Program-made: the position numbers and the translations under genes
The notes under the pieces: generated by a model
The model's input: only the letters and a program-made list of their open reading frames with translations
Databases searched by the model: none
What the model was told of the DNA's origin: nothing
Virus record (IMG/VR): IMGVR_UViG_3300044679_000108
Location: 1-40,671 of that record
Direction: 5' to 3' (one strand)
DNA from: a virus
DNA length: 40,671 bases
In this document: in pieces, positions 1 through 6,693 of the stretch
How the letters are laid out: the number at the start of each line of letters is the position of its first letter
How positions within the stretch are numbered: the first letter of the stretch is position 1

Positions 1-127
1 ACGGGAACGGGTACGGGTACGGGAACATCCCCGACAGCTTCTTGGGCCGCGGCGCGGGAACCGGCGGCTACCTCCTCGCGCTGCGCGACGGCATCAACGG
101 CGCGACGGTCGCCGATCTCGTCATGCT
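1..127. repeat. Terminal overlap, copy 1 (identical to 40545-40671)
   Basis: Bases 1-127 match 40545-40671 exactly. A 127-base exact end overlap is what a k-mer assembler leaves when it closes a circle, so I read it as an assembly overlap on a circular or circularly permuted molecule. A biological terminal repeat is possible but less likely. Confidence 0.9.
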
Positions 128-188
128 CGCGCTCGGCTCCCCGATGCCGATGCCCGCGCGCCTCGCGAAGCGAGGCGGTGAGTCGTGA
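1..188 (+). CDS. Gly-X dipeptide-repeat protein, C-terminal part (gene crosses the contig junction)
   Basis: This is the end of a gene that begins at GTG 40328; joining base 40671 to base 128 gives one uninterrupted 134-residue frame. The first codons still belong to the GGG-NAC repeat (Gly-Asn/Tyr). They are followed by a unique 53-residue tail starting [18 protein letters not shown] and ending [11 protein letters not shown] at TGA 186-188. The stop overlaps the GTG start of the next gene (GTGA, 185-188), the same coupling used across this operon, which supports the frame. The tail has a short hydrophobic stretch ([12 protein letters not shown]) too weak to call a membrane helix. Function unknown. 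See the entry at 40328 for the repeat itself. Confidence 0.75.
   Translation, partial: GNGYGYGNIPDSFLGRGAGTGGYLLALRDGINGATVADLVMLALGSPMPMPARLAKRGGES
153..177. repeat. 25-bp direct repeat with hairpin, copy 2
   Basis: Bases 153-177 are identical to 40299-40323. The core GCCTCGCGAAGCGAGGC (160-176) is a 7-bp perfect stem with a GAA loop. In both copies it is read in the same frame as PARLAKRG, close to a stop/start overlap. In circular coordinates the copies are 398 bp apart and bracket the Gly-X repeat gene. Confidence 0.9.
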
Positions 189-730
189 CTGCGCCCAAGC
201 CACGCGAGCCCGAGCGATTCGGCCGCACCGAGCTCGAGAACGAGCTCCATCGCCTGCTGACGGTCGCGAGCCTCGCGGAGCTGACCTCTGTCATGGTCGC
301 GCTCGGCGAGCTCGAGATCGATCGCGTGCGGGATGCTCGCGGCCGCCGCATCGTCGTGGACCTCGACGAGCTGCCCGAGCTCATCGCGAGCTCGGTCCGA
401 GCCGTGCTCGCCACGCACGAGTACGCGGTCGCGCACGACCCGGTCCTGCCCGACCCGGCCGAGATGCCGGTCGCGTTGCGCCGGTGCGCCCTGCCCGCGC
501 CCAAGCGGCTGACCATCGCCGAGACGCACCAGCTCCTGGGCGAGCTCGGCCGCAACGTCGCCGGCGTCATCGCGGTGATGAGCGTGCGGCTCGAGCAGCT
601 CGGCCGCATCGAGTTCGTCTGCCCGGTCTGCGGCGACACCTCGCTCGACGAGTTCGATCGCACGCACGGCTTTTGCGCGAAATGCCAGCGCGACACCGGC
701 AAGGCGCCGCGCGCGGGAGGTTCACGGTGA
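185..730 (+). CDS. Small protein with C-terminal Cys4 zinc-ribbon-like motif
   Basis: This 181-residue protein starts at a GTG overlapping the previous stop by 4 bases and ends in a GTGA overlap with the XRE/Fis gene. Near the C-terminus two CxxC pairs (CPVC and CAKC) about 20 residues apart form a zinc-ribbon-like knuckle. The N-terminal part is Leu/Glu-rich and probably helical. I do not recognise a family. Its position inside the rightward operon beside DNA-binding regulators suggests a nucleic-acid or regulatory role, but this is inferred from context and the Cys motif only. Confidence 0.7.
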   Translation: MTAPKPREPERFGRTELENELHRLLTVASLAELTSVMVALGELEIDRVRDARGRRIVVDLDELPELIASSVRAVLATHEYAVAHDPVLPDPAEMPVALRRCALPAPKRLTIAETHQLLGELGRNVAGVIAVMSVRLEQLGRIEFVCPVCGDTSLDEFDRTHGFCAKCQRDTGKAPRAGGSR

Positions 731-1203
731 CGGTGACGGTCGTGAAGGTTCTGCGGCGCGACGGCATCGCCTGGCGAACCGGGCGCGCCCGGCGCGTCGA
801 CTACGACGTCAAGGCCAGCCCCGAGTACCACACGCTGACCCGGTTGATCGGCGAGGCCGTCCGGCGCGCACGCGAGGCGCGCGACGTGCCGGCGGCCGAG
901 CTCGCCGCCGCGATCGGCGTGTCCGAGTCGGTCATCCGGCGCTGGGAGTCCGGCGCGCACGCGCCGACCCTGGCGTCGCTCCTGGCGATCGCCGGCGCGC
1001 TCGACGTCGCGCTCGGGAGCCTCATCCCCGAGCATCGCGGCGTCTCGGTCGTGCGCGAGTCCAAGGAAGAGCGCGACGAGCGCGAGCGCAGCCGGCTCTC
1101 GGCCGCGTTGCGCGACGCCGGCGGTAGCTACACCGCGGCCGCCCGCATCCTGGGCTGTTCGCGCGGCGGCGTGCGGACCAAGATCGCGAGGCTGCTCGCG
1201 TGA
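727..1203 (+). CDS. XRE-family HTH regulator with C-terminal Fis-type HTH
   Basis: This 158-residue protein carries two different DNA-binding folds. Residues ~41-100 look like a Cro/CI (XRE) helix-turn-helix, with the segment AAELAAAIGVSESVIRRWESG being typical of that family (shown here to 20 residues at most: AELAAAIGVSESVIRRWESG). Residues ~123-158 resemble the Fis-type HTH at the end of NtrC-class activators (AAARILGCSRGGVRTKIARL). The GTG start overlaps the upstream stop (GTGA). It is the best candidate for a lysogeny or early-gene regulator, since no separate CI-like repressor is visible. Likely targets are the palindromes at 38973-39156, on circular map upstream of this same operon. 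Target and sign of regulation are inferred. Confidence 0.8.
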   Translation: MTVTVVKVLRRDGIAWRTGRARRVDYDVKASPEYHTLTRLIGEAVRRAREARDVPAAELAAAIGVSESVIRRWESGAHAPTLASLLAIAGALDVALGSLIPEHRGVSVVRESKEERDERERSRLSAALRDAGGSYTAAARILGCSRGGVRTKIARLLA

Positions 1204-1559
1204 CACCGACCGATGCGCAGCGCGAGATGTTCGCGGCGTGGCTCGCCGAAGATGCGCCTGGCCGCGCGCGCATCGCCGAGGTCGCGCGGCGTTTCGGGTT
1301 CGATCCGTGGACGCGGTATCGGCTGATGACGACCGGACAGGTCGCCTGGGTCCGCGGGTTCCTCGAGGGCCATCTCAGCTGCGGGGAGACCAAGTGCAGC
1401 GAGACGTGCGCGCGGCCGGCTGGTCACGACGGCGGCCATGACGAGAACGGCGACGTCACCGTGTACATCTACGCCGAGCACCCCGAGCTCGGCGCCATCT
1501 CGGGCGTCCACGTGTTCGGCATCGCGCCGGCGACGCTCGTGCCCTGGCCAGACTCGTGA
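1200..1559 (+). CDS. Hypothetical protein
   Basis: 119 residues, coupled to both neighbours by GTGA overlaps. The middle holds a Cys/His group, C-GETK-C-SET-C-ARPAGH, which could bind a metal. The C-terminal half is compatible with a small beta fold. The N-terminus (residues 1-45) has a helical, possibly HTH-like pattern (ARIAEVARRFGFDPWTRYRL), but I would not call it a DNA-binding domain on this alone. Function unknown. Confidence 0.65.
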   Translation: MTPTDAQREMFAAWLAEDAPGRARIAEVARRFGFDPWTRYRLMTTGQVAWVRGFLEGHLSCGETKCSETCARPAGHDGGHDENGDVTVYIYAEHPELGAISGVHVFGIAPATLVPWPDS

Positions 1560-1756
1560 ACGCACGTGAGCTCGCCCGCGCCGAGCTGCTCGCTGCACGC
1601 GTGCCGTGTTCGATGTGCGAAGCGCGCGCGGGCAAGCCGTGCGTGACCAAGCATGGCGCCCGCGCCGCGGCGCCGCACCGCGCGCGGGTTCGCGCCGGCG
1701 CGCGGCTGCCGGAGACGTTCTTCGTGCGGCGCTTGCTCAGGAGCTCTATCGAGTAG
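1556..1756 (+). CDS. Small phage zinc-finger-type protein (CxxC...C...H)
   Basis: 66 residues. The central sequence has C-x2-C, then G-K-P-C, then an H followed two residues later by Arg (PHRAR). This arrangement is typical of the short zinc-binding domains common in phage and actinobacterial proteins that are thought to bind DNA. It begins with a GTG overlapping the previous stop and is the last gene before the structured spacer at 1757-2028, so it probably closes this operon. Confidence 0.7.
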   Translation: MNARELARAELLAARVPCSMCEARAGKPCVTKHGARAAAPHRARVRAGARLPETFFVRRLLRSSIE

Positions 1757-1822
1757 CCGCGCGTCGGGGACTGACCGCGCGCGGTCGGTGGAGCTGGGCC
1801 TGAACCAGCGAGAACCAGGAAG

Positions 1823-1863
1823 GGGCTCGCGAGCTCGTCGTTAGCAGCGACGAACGGGAGCCC
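1823..1863 (+). promoter_or_regulatory. Two-part hairpin 1 with TTAGCAG loop
   Basis: Outer stem GGGCTC (1823-1828) pairs with GAGCCC (1858-1863). Inner stem TCGTCG (1835-1840) pairs with CGACGA (1848-1853). The apical loop is TTAGCAG (1841-1847), with a small internal loop between stems. It lies in the non-coding spacer upstream of the initiator-like gene. The next hairpin has the same loop on a different stem. It could be a structured leader, a protein-binding RNA, or a cruciform in DNA. Confidence 0.75.
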
Positions 1864-1873
1864 AGAGACAAAC

Positions 1874-1921
1874 GGCCCGGTCGGGGTACCCCGCTGTTAG
1901 CAGCAGCGGGCCGACCGGGCC
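1874..1921 (+). promoter_or_regulatory. Two-part hairpin 2 with the same TTAGCAG loop
   Basis: Outer stem GGCCCGGTCGG (1874-1884) pairs with 1911-1921. Inner stem CCCGCTG (1890-1896) pairs with CAGCGGG (1904-1910). A five-base bulge GGTAC (1885-1889) lies on one side only, and the loop is TTAGCAG (1897-1903). The 18 bp of perfect pairing is far beyond chance. No T-run follows, so it is not a standard intrinsic terminator. Confidence 0.8.
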
Positions 1922-2028
1922 AACGGGGATCTGCACCTTGGAAGGTAACCCGTGCCTGTGACTGTGCCCGATCATTTCGGGACAGGGCAACAGATCGGGA
2001 AGGGTGCGTCCCCAGGAAGGCCACGTCC

Positions 2029-3399
2029 GTGGACCGATCCCGGGATCTGCTCGAAGACTCGCCGGCGCTCGCCGGCTCCCTCGTTGACAACCGAACCACG
2101 AAGCCACGCGCCAGCGCGCGCGGCGTTCACGACCGGCCGCGGTGGAAGGGCGCCAAGCCTCCGCCGACCGCCGACTGGTCGCGCCAGAAGTGCGAGGCGA
2201 TCCGCGCGAAGCACGCGTGGGTGCGTGCCCAGCTCGGCGGCGCGGTGCCCAAGCCCTATGACTGCACGCTCGGCGACGACTACGCCGTGCGCGTCGCCGA
2301 GGGCAAGCTCCACCCCTACCCGCTCGTGTATCGCGTCTGCGATCGGACCAAGCTCCCGCCGCACGCGAAGTGGCGGCTGACGTCGCGCCACCTCGAGCTG
2401 CTCGCGCACTTCGTGACCGCGCACCTGGTGGTCAAGAGCCAGGGCTTCATCGCGTCGCACGGCGACATGGCCCGGCTCATCGGCTGCTCGGAGCGGACGG
2501 CCGGTACGCGCGTGCGCGAGCTCGTCGCCTGGGGGCTCCTCGATCGGCTTCCGGGCTTCGTGCCCGGCGGCATGGTGACGTGGCGCGCGCGCAGCGTGTA
2601 CCGCGTGACGGCGTTCGCGATCACGCTCTTCGACATCGGTCCGCGCCGCGGCCGCAGGCCGAACCGGGAGCGAAGCGAGGGCGCCGAGTTAGCTGGTAAG
2701 AGTTACCAGGCAGAACTAACCGGCCCTTCGGTCCGGATTAGAAAAGGAGACGACCGACAAGCGGTCGTCGATCGTCAACCCGACGCCGGCGAAGGACCTG
2801 CGCCGATCGCGACAGGCGTCAAGACGCGAACCGAAACGCTGCCGGAAGCTGTTCAGCAGGTGAAGCGGAAGCAGCCCGGCTTCCTCTCGCTGCCGGCGAA
2901 GGCGCAAGCGCAGCTCGACCAGCGAATGACCTCGCTGGTCCACCAGGCCGCCGAGCTCGCGACCCAGGCCGCGGCCGCGGCGAAGCCGCCGCGCCGCGAG
3001 GTGTCGCCGGCGGCGCCGCACGACGTGTCGCGCCTCGAGGCGGCCGACGCGTCCCAGGTCGCCGGCCGCGTCCGGCGCGAGAATGGGCCGGTGTCGCCGG
3101 CCGCGATCCCCTCGGCCGACGAGCTCCGCCGCGAACAGGGCGGCGACGAGGCCGAACGCGCCCGGTTCCGGCAGATCGACGAGCAACGCCGCCGCCGGCG
3201 AGAACGCGAACGCGGAGTACTCGGAGGCGTCTCCGACGACGACCTCGCCGACCAGATCGAAGCCACGCTGAAGTCGCACGCTCGAGGCGGCGAGATCGGC
3301 CCCGTGAACTACAAGCTCCTCGCCCAGCTGCGGCGCGCGAGCGACCTGAAGCCGCCCGGCGGTGGCGGCGGAAACAACGGAACCGGAGGTGCTTCGTGA
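2029..3399 (+). CDS. Replication-initiator-like winged-helix protein
   Basis: 456 residues starting at a GTG about ten bases after AGGAAGG. Residues ~115-175 hold a winged-helix/HTH unit (LTSRHLELLAHFV, then SHGDMARLIGCSERTAGTRV, then ELVAWGLLDRL) like those in phage and plasmid replication initiators. A Gly/Arg-rich linker follows near residue 205, then a long charged, Ala/Arg-rich, probably helical C-terminal half ending in a Gly/Asn tail. The linker-coding DNA (2688-2769) is packed with inverted repeats, a layout reminiscent of the lambda origin inside gene O. No helicase, primase or polymerase gene is visible, so this is the likely recruiter of host replication proteins. The initiator role is inferred from domain and context. 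Confidence 0.6.
   Translation: MDRSRDLLEDSPALAGSLVDNRTTKPRASARGVHDRPRWKGAKPPPTADWSRQKCEAIRAKHAWVRAQLGGAVPKPYDCTLGDDYAVRVAEGKLHPYPLVYRVCDRTKLPPHAKWRLTSRHLELLAHFVTAHLVVKSQGFIASHGDMARLIGCSERTAGTRVRELVAWGLLDRLPGFVPGGMVTWRARSVYRVTAFAITLFDIGPRRGRRPNRERSEGAELAGKSYQAELTGPSVRIRKGDDRQAVVDRQPDAGEGPAPIATGVKTRTETLPEAVQQVKRKQPGFLSLPAKAQAQLDQRMTSLVHQAAELATQAAAAAKPPRREVSPAAPHDVSRLEAADASQVAGRVRRENGPVSPAAIPSADELRREQGGDEAERARFRQIDEQRRRRRERERGVLGGVSDDDLADQIEATLKSHARGGEIGPVNYKLLAQLRRASDLKPPGGGGGNNGTGGAS
2688..2769 (+). other. Inverted-repeat cluster inside the initiator-like gene; candidate origin
   Basis: GTTAG-CTGGTAA (2688-2699) pairs with TTACCAG (2703-2709) and CTAAC (2716-2720), giving 12 bp around a GAG loop. 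A second perfect 8-bp stem, GACGACCG (2749-2756) with CGGTCGTC (2762-2769), encloses ACAAG. The stretch between them is unusually A-rich (ATTAGAAAAGGAG). Location in the linker of the initiator-like gene suggests a replication origin; activity is not demonstrated. Confidence 0.45.
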
Positions 3400-3701
3400 G
3401 GCTCACCCGACGCCAGATCGCGCGGCTCCACGACCAGGCGATCGCCGTGGTCGCCGTCCTCGAGGCCGACGAGTTCGTCGTCGAGCTCTCGGTCCACGTC
3501 CACATGCTCTTGCTCTCGCTCTGCGAGGCGCTCGAGTTCGGGGACCGGAACCTCGTCCGCGAGCTCGCGGAGCTGATGCCGGAGGCCTGGCGCGATCGCC
3601 TGCCCCAGCAGGCCTTGGCGATCGCGAACGCGATCCGTCGCGCCGGCGCGGGTGACCGCGCGCAGGCGATGGCGATGCACGCGATCGGAGGTGCCTCGTG
3701 A
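3396..3701 (+). CDS. Hypothetical helical protein
   Basis: 101 residues, GTGA-coupled to the initiator-like gene and to the next ORF. The sequence is Leu/Ala/Glu-rich, without Gly or Pro over long stretches, and likely all helical. There are no Cys pairs, membrane segments or motifs I recognise. Its tight coupling suggests a role linked to replication or early development, but nothing in the sequence shows it. Confidence 0.6.
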   Translation: MRLTRRQIARLHDQAIAVVAVLEADEFVVELSVHVHMLLLSLCEALEFGDRNLVRELAELMPEAWRDRLPQQALAIANAIRRAGAGDRAQAMAMHAIGGAS

Positions 3702-3883
3702 ACGAGCTCTACGTGCACAGAAACCGAGTCCCCGGCGAGGTCCTGGTCGAGCTCGATGAGCTCGTGCGCGACGACGGCGCGTGGAGTGTCTGGGGCGAGG
3801 AGTTCGACGACGTGCCGCGCCGTCGCAAGCGGTACGCCGACGACCCGACCCGGCCGCGGCGCGCGCAGGACGGTTCGCTGTGA
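3698..3883 (+). CDS. Small acidic/basic hypothetical protein
   Basis: 61 residues in the overlapping series 3396-4484, with GTGA junctions at both ends. The N-terminal half is acidic (ELDELVRDDGAWSVWGEEFDD) and the C-terminal half is Arg-rich (RRRKRYADDPTRPRR). This charge split would suit a nucleic-acid-associated protein, but no family is recognised. The overlaps at both ends are the main reason to accept it. Confidence 0.55.
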   Translation: MNELYVHRNRVPGEVLVELDELVRDDGAWSVWGEEFDDVPRRRKRYADDPTRPRRAQDGSL

Positions 3884-4239
3884 AGAACCCCGACAAGGTC
3901 CTGCGCGAACTCGCGTACCGCGCGCGCTCCGGCATGATCGGCGAGCTGGAGAGCTGCACCTGCAGCTTCCCGCTCGAGCACTTCGAGACCTCGAGCGGAC
4001 ATCACGAGAGGTGCGCCGCGCATGGCTGTCACCTGTCGTCGGTGGAGGTCGCGACGCGTGACCCCGGCAAGCTCCTGGTCGTGCAACCGCAGCCGTTCCC
4101 GATGTGGGCCACGGTCGGCGGCTGGACGGCGCGCTGTCGCACGTGCGGCGCGGAGCCGTTCGCATGTTCGATCTCGCAGCTCGCGGCGCTGATGGTTGTC
4201 GAGCACGGCCACGCGTTGCCCGCGGGAGGTGGCTCGTGA
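3880..4239 (+). CDS. Cys/His-rich hypothetical protein, probable zinc binder
   Basis: 119 residues from the GTG overlapping the previous stop. Two Cys/His groups are visible: CTC followed by HHERCAAHGCH near residues 30-50, and CRTC followed by a further Cys near residues 88-100. These could coordinate one or two metal ions. No enzyme motif is seen. It is GTGA-coupled to the next gene. Confidence 0.6.
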   Translation: MKNPDKVLRELAYRARSGMIGELESCTCSFPLEHFETSSGHHERCAAHGCHLSSVEVATRDPGKLLVVQPQPFPMWATVGGWTARCRTCGAEPFACSISQLAALMVVEHGHALPAGGGS

Positions 4240-4484
4240 CCGCCATCGTGGTCGACGGGCCGATTCGCGCGATCGTCACGCGCATCACGTGGCAGCCGGG
4301 CGACCAGCGCGAGCTCGCGTGCGAGGGCGTGATCGTCGGTCGCGCGATCGTGACGCTACGCGACGGGCTCATCACGGTCAACGCGTTCGTCGTCGCGAGC
4401 AGCGACCCGCGCACGCTGGGCGAGAAGCGGGCGGTGTTCTTCGATCCGATCGACGAGCGGATCGTGGCGCTGCCGATTGGTTAG
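4236..4484 (+). CDS. Small beta-rich hypothetical protein, last gene of the rightward run
   Basis: 82 residues with an alternating Val/Ile pattern (AIVTRITW, GVIVGRAIVTL, LITVNAFVVAS) predicting a small beta fold. It starts in a GTGA overlap. Its TAG stop (4482-4484) overlaps the TAA stop of the leftward lipoprotein gene (4481-4483 on the other strand), so the two transcription units collide tail to tail with no spacer and no obvious terminator hairpin. Confidence 0.6.
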   Translation: MTAIVVDGPIRAIVTRITWQPGDQRELACEGVIVGRAIVTLRDGLITVNAFVVASSDPRTLGEKRAVFFDPIDERIVALPIG

Positions 4485-5158
4485 TGACAGCTGGTCGTGG
4501 TCGTGATGCCGACGGTGTTGGACGTGCAGTGAACCGTCGGCGTCGGGGCCATCGCGGATGACATCGCCGAAGAGAAGGCCCCGAGCGCGGCGCCGATCCG
4601 TTGGCGATGCTCCGCTTCTTCGGCGTAGGCGCGTTCGAACTCGGCCGCGTACCGGTCGTTCGTCTGCTGGAGGGTCCGCTTGTTCCAGTCGACGACGCCT
4701 TCGTTGTGCGAATCGATGGCCCATAGCTCAACTTGCAGCCACTGCCTGCAGTCGAGCGGGTGCGCGGTGCACTTATTGTCGACGGCGGTCCAATCTGCAA
4801 ACACATACCGCTCTCGGAGGCGAGCCATGAACGTTTCGAGCAACCGCTGGTCGCAGGTCGCATCTTCGCGGCCCGCGCACATCCCATCGACGAAGCGCGT
4901 GAGTTCGTTTGGCGCAAGGATCTCGGCCGCCACAAGCCCACAGGGTTGCATGCCCGTTCTCTCGCCGACCTTGAAGGGGCGGGTGCCAGGCGGCTCGGGG
5001 GTTGGGGGCGACTCGGTGCAGTCCGGCGAGATCAGCTTCGCGAGCGCCATGCCGGTGACGCGCGCGAGTTCAGTCTGGCGCGCCGTCTCGATTTCGCCGC
5101 GCCGGCTCGAAAAGCAACCGCTGAGAGTCAGGCCAACGACGAGCGGCGACAGGCGCAT
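4481..5158 (-). CDS. Phage-encoded lipoprotein
   Basis: 225 residues from the ATG at 5158. The N-terminus MRLSPLVVGLTLSGC is a classic lipoprotein signal with lipobox LSGC and Cys15 as the lipidation site. The mature part is periplasmic or outer-membrane anchored, with several Cys (possible disulfides), a helical segment rich in Gln/Arg/Glu near residues 160-190, and a Thr-rich tail between two Cys. I chose this ATG because longer starts would bury the signal peptide. It is the last leftward gene, next to the lysis genes. An envelope role (lysis, superinfection exclusion or host modification) is inferred. Confidence 0.7.
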   Translation of the reverse strand: MRLSPLVVGLTLSGCFSSRRGEIETARQTELARVTGMALAKLISPDCTESPPTPEPPGTRPFKVGERTGMQPCGLVAAEILAPNELTRFVDGMCAGREDATCDQRLLETFMARLRERYVFADWTAVDNKCTAHPLDCRQWLQVELWAIDSHNEGVVDWNKRTLQQTNDRYAAEFERAYAEEAEHRQRIGAALGAFSSAMSSAMAPTPTVHCTSNTVGITTTTSCH

Positions 5159-5172
5159 CTGATCATCGTAAT

Positions 5173-5216
5173 GCAGTTCGACGGGGGTGCGCCTGCAGTT
5201 CGACGGGGGTGCGCCT
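5173..5216. repeat. 22-bp tandem duplication
   Basis: The 22-bp unit beginning GCAGTTCGACGGGGG occurs at 5173-5194 and again at 5195-5216 without change. It sits between the endolysin stop (5238) and the lipoprotein start (5158). It looks like a recent slippage event; a doubled regulatory site is possible. Confidence 0.9.
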
Positions 5217-5237
5217 GCCACAATTCGCGGCAGGGCC

Positions 5238-5849
5238 TCACGGCAACGCGCGAATCAACTCCGACCGATGCTCGGGCTTGGGCCAGAGGTGGTCGTGCTG
5301 GTTCCAGATCGACCCGTCCGATGCAACGACCGCCGGCGCGCGGCCGTTGGGGCCGCAGCACTGCGCGACGTCGAGCAGCGACCAATCCGGCTTGGAGATG
5401 TCGAACGCGGCCGCGCGCGACACGCCGACCACGATGCACTCGTGCCCACAGAACGGCGGGTGACCGGGCAGGTAGATCGTCGGGTACGCGAGGATGTCGC
5501 CCGGCTGCGGCGCGTCGGTGACGACCGCGAACAGGTCGCGGCCGTGCCGCGCGTCCTCGAGCTTGCTGTTGCAGTTGAGGTCGTCGCTGCAGGTCGACCA
5601 CGGGCCGCGGTTGTAGCCGGGGCGGTGGCGCGGGAGCTTGTAGCACCAGCAGCCCGCGAACCCGGCGCAGTCGGAGCCACGCGCTCCGAGGTCGTTGGTC
5701 GTCCACGGGAGGTCGACGTCGGGTGCGCCCGGGAACGTTGGCTGCGGCCGGTAGTCGCCGGTGCCGAGCTCGTACTGGCCGCCCTTGCCGACGATCGACA
5801 GCGCGCGCGCGACCGCCTCGGCGGCGCTGCAGGGCCGCGGTTCGGTCAC
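5238..5849 (-). CDS. Endolysin-like NlpC/P60-type cysteine peptidase
   Basis: 203 residues from a GTG overlapping the stop of the small lipoprotein gene (GTGA). The NlpC/P60 layout is visible: SDCAGF with putative nucleophile Cys61, PGDIL at 116-120, and GHECIVVG with His136 before a beta strand. These enzymes cut peptide cross-links or stem peptides in peptidoglycan. The many extra Cys (Cys67, 69, 87, 93, 134, 138, 164, 165) may form disulfides in the periplasm. There is no signal peptide, so release would need a holin; the multi-span membrane protein at 6112-6678 is the candidate. The family is fairly secure; the lysis role is inferred. Confidence 0.7.
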   Translation of the reverse strand: MTEPRPCSAAEAVARALSIVGKGGQYELGTGDYRPQPTFPGAPDVDLPWTTNDLGARGSDCAGFAGCWCYKLPRHRPGYNRGPWSTCSDDLNCNSKLEDARHGRDLFAVVTDAPQPGDILAYPTIYLPGHPPFCGHECIVVGVSRAAAFDISKPDWSLLDVAQCCGPNGRAPAVVASDGSIWNQHDHLWPKPEHRSELIRALP

Positions 5850-6073
5850 TTCGCAGAACCGCTGCCGGCGGCGGCCTTCGCCGCGGCGGCCTTCTGGGCG
5901 CACTGCCAGACGTCGGCGGCGAGCTCGGCGGCATTGCCGGCCTGCAGCGCCTGGAGCAGCAGCACGTCCTCGCTGCCGAGGCAGGTGAGGCCAGCCTTCT
6001 CCTCCGCGCGCTGCGCGCTGGAACACGAGGTCGCGATGAACAGCGAGAGCGCGAGTAGGCGTTGACGGAGCAT
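5846..6073 (-). CDS. Small lipoprotein, candidate outer-membrane spanin
   Basis: 75 residues: a short signal with lipobox (LSLFIATSC, Cys17), then a mostly helical mature region with two further Cys and an Ala/Lys-rich end. The start ATG is preceded by TTGGAGC. It overlaps the endolysin start. Size, lipobox and position beside an endolysin are what an Rz1-like outer-membrane spanin would show, but it lacks the usual Pro-rich segment, so another envelope role is possible. Confidence 0.65.
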   Translation of the reverse strand: MLRQRLLALSLFIATSCSSAQRAEEKAGLTCLGSEDVLLLQALQAGNAAELAADVWQCAQKAAAAKAAAGSGSAK

Positions 6074-6103
6074 GCTCCAACGGTCGCGCGCGGCCGCCGC
6101 GGC

Positions 6104-6113
6104 CTGAAAGGTT
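6104..6113 (-). promoter_or_regulatory. AACCTTTCAG motif 30 nt before a start codon
   Basis: On the minus strand AACCTTTCAG lies 30 nt before ATG 6073, starting within the stop codon of the preceding gene. The same decamer lies 31 nt before the start at 7376, and AACCCTTCAA lies 31 nt before the start at 37852. Likely a promoter or binding site; function inferred. Confidence 0.4.
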
Positions 6114-6678
6114 AGGAGCTCGAGCTCCGCGTCGCGGTCGTCGGATGGACGAGGCCGACGACGGCGACGCCGGCGGCGAGCAACGCCGCGGCCCACGACC
6201 CGCCGAGCAGGACCGCGTTGTAGCCCGCGGCCGCGACGGTGCTCAGGCCCGAGACGATGACAGTGCGACTGCCGACCGCGAGCCAGGTCGCCACCGCGCC
6301 GAGTCCCGGCGCGTTCTGCAGCGAGGTCGAGCTCAGGTAGGCGAGGAGCTTGGTCACCATCAGCAGGACCCCGAACACCGTCGCGGCCCAGCCCGCCCTC
6401 GCGAGCAGCTTCACGTCGCCGATGGCCGCGAGGGGGGACTCGGCGGGATCGGGGAGCTGGCCTGCGGAGGGCAACAGCGAGGAGCCGACGATCGGCGCGC
6501 CGGTGACGCCGGCGTCCATGTGGAGGGTGGACGTGACCTCGGTCAGCGGCGCGCCTGAATCGGCGTTCGCCGAGCGGCACCGGCCGGTGAAGACGGCGAA
6601 TGCGATGAGGACGGCGACGACGAGGGCCTGGGTGAGAGCGCGAGACGGAGCGGCGAGCGAGAAGGCGTGGCGCGGCAT
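6112..6678 (-). CDS. Multi-span membrane protein, holin candidate
   Basis: 188 residues with four hydrophobic segments at about 15-31, 95-115, 127-150 and 153-177. The first is separated from the others by a polar, probably periplasmic loop of about 60 residues. AGGGAGA precedes the ATG at good spacing. A protein of this kind next to an endolysin is a natural holin candidate, although it is longer than most holins and has no family signature I recognise. The Ser-rich cytoplasmic tail is unusual. Confidence 0.6.
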   Translation of the reverse strand: MPRHAFSLAAPSRALTQALVVAVLIAFAVFTGRCRSANADSGAPLTEVTSTLHMDAGVTGAPIVGSSLLPSAGQLPDPAESPLAAIGDVKLLARAGWAATVFGVLLMVTKLLAYLSSTSLQNAPGLGAVATWLAVGSRTVIVSGLSTVAAAGYNAVLLGGSWAAALLAAGVAVVGLVHPTTATRSSSS

Positions 6679-6693
6679 GGCGGATCTCCCTGG

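Noticed and set aside
2819-4414. 531-residue minus-strand ORF
   Set aside because: It is antisense to five coupled plus-strand genes and Arg/Ser-rich like other shadows.
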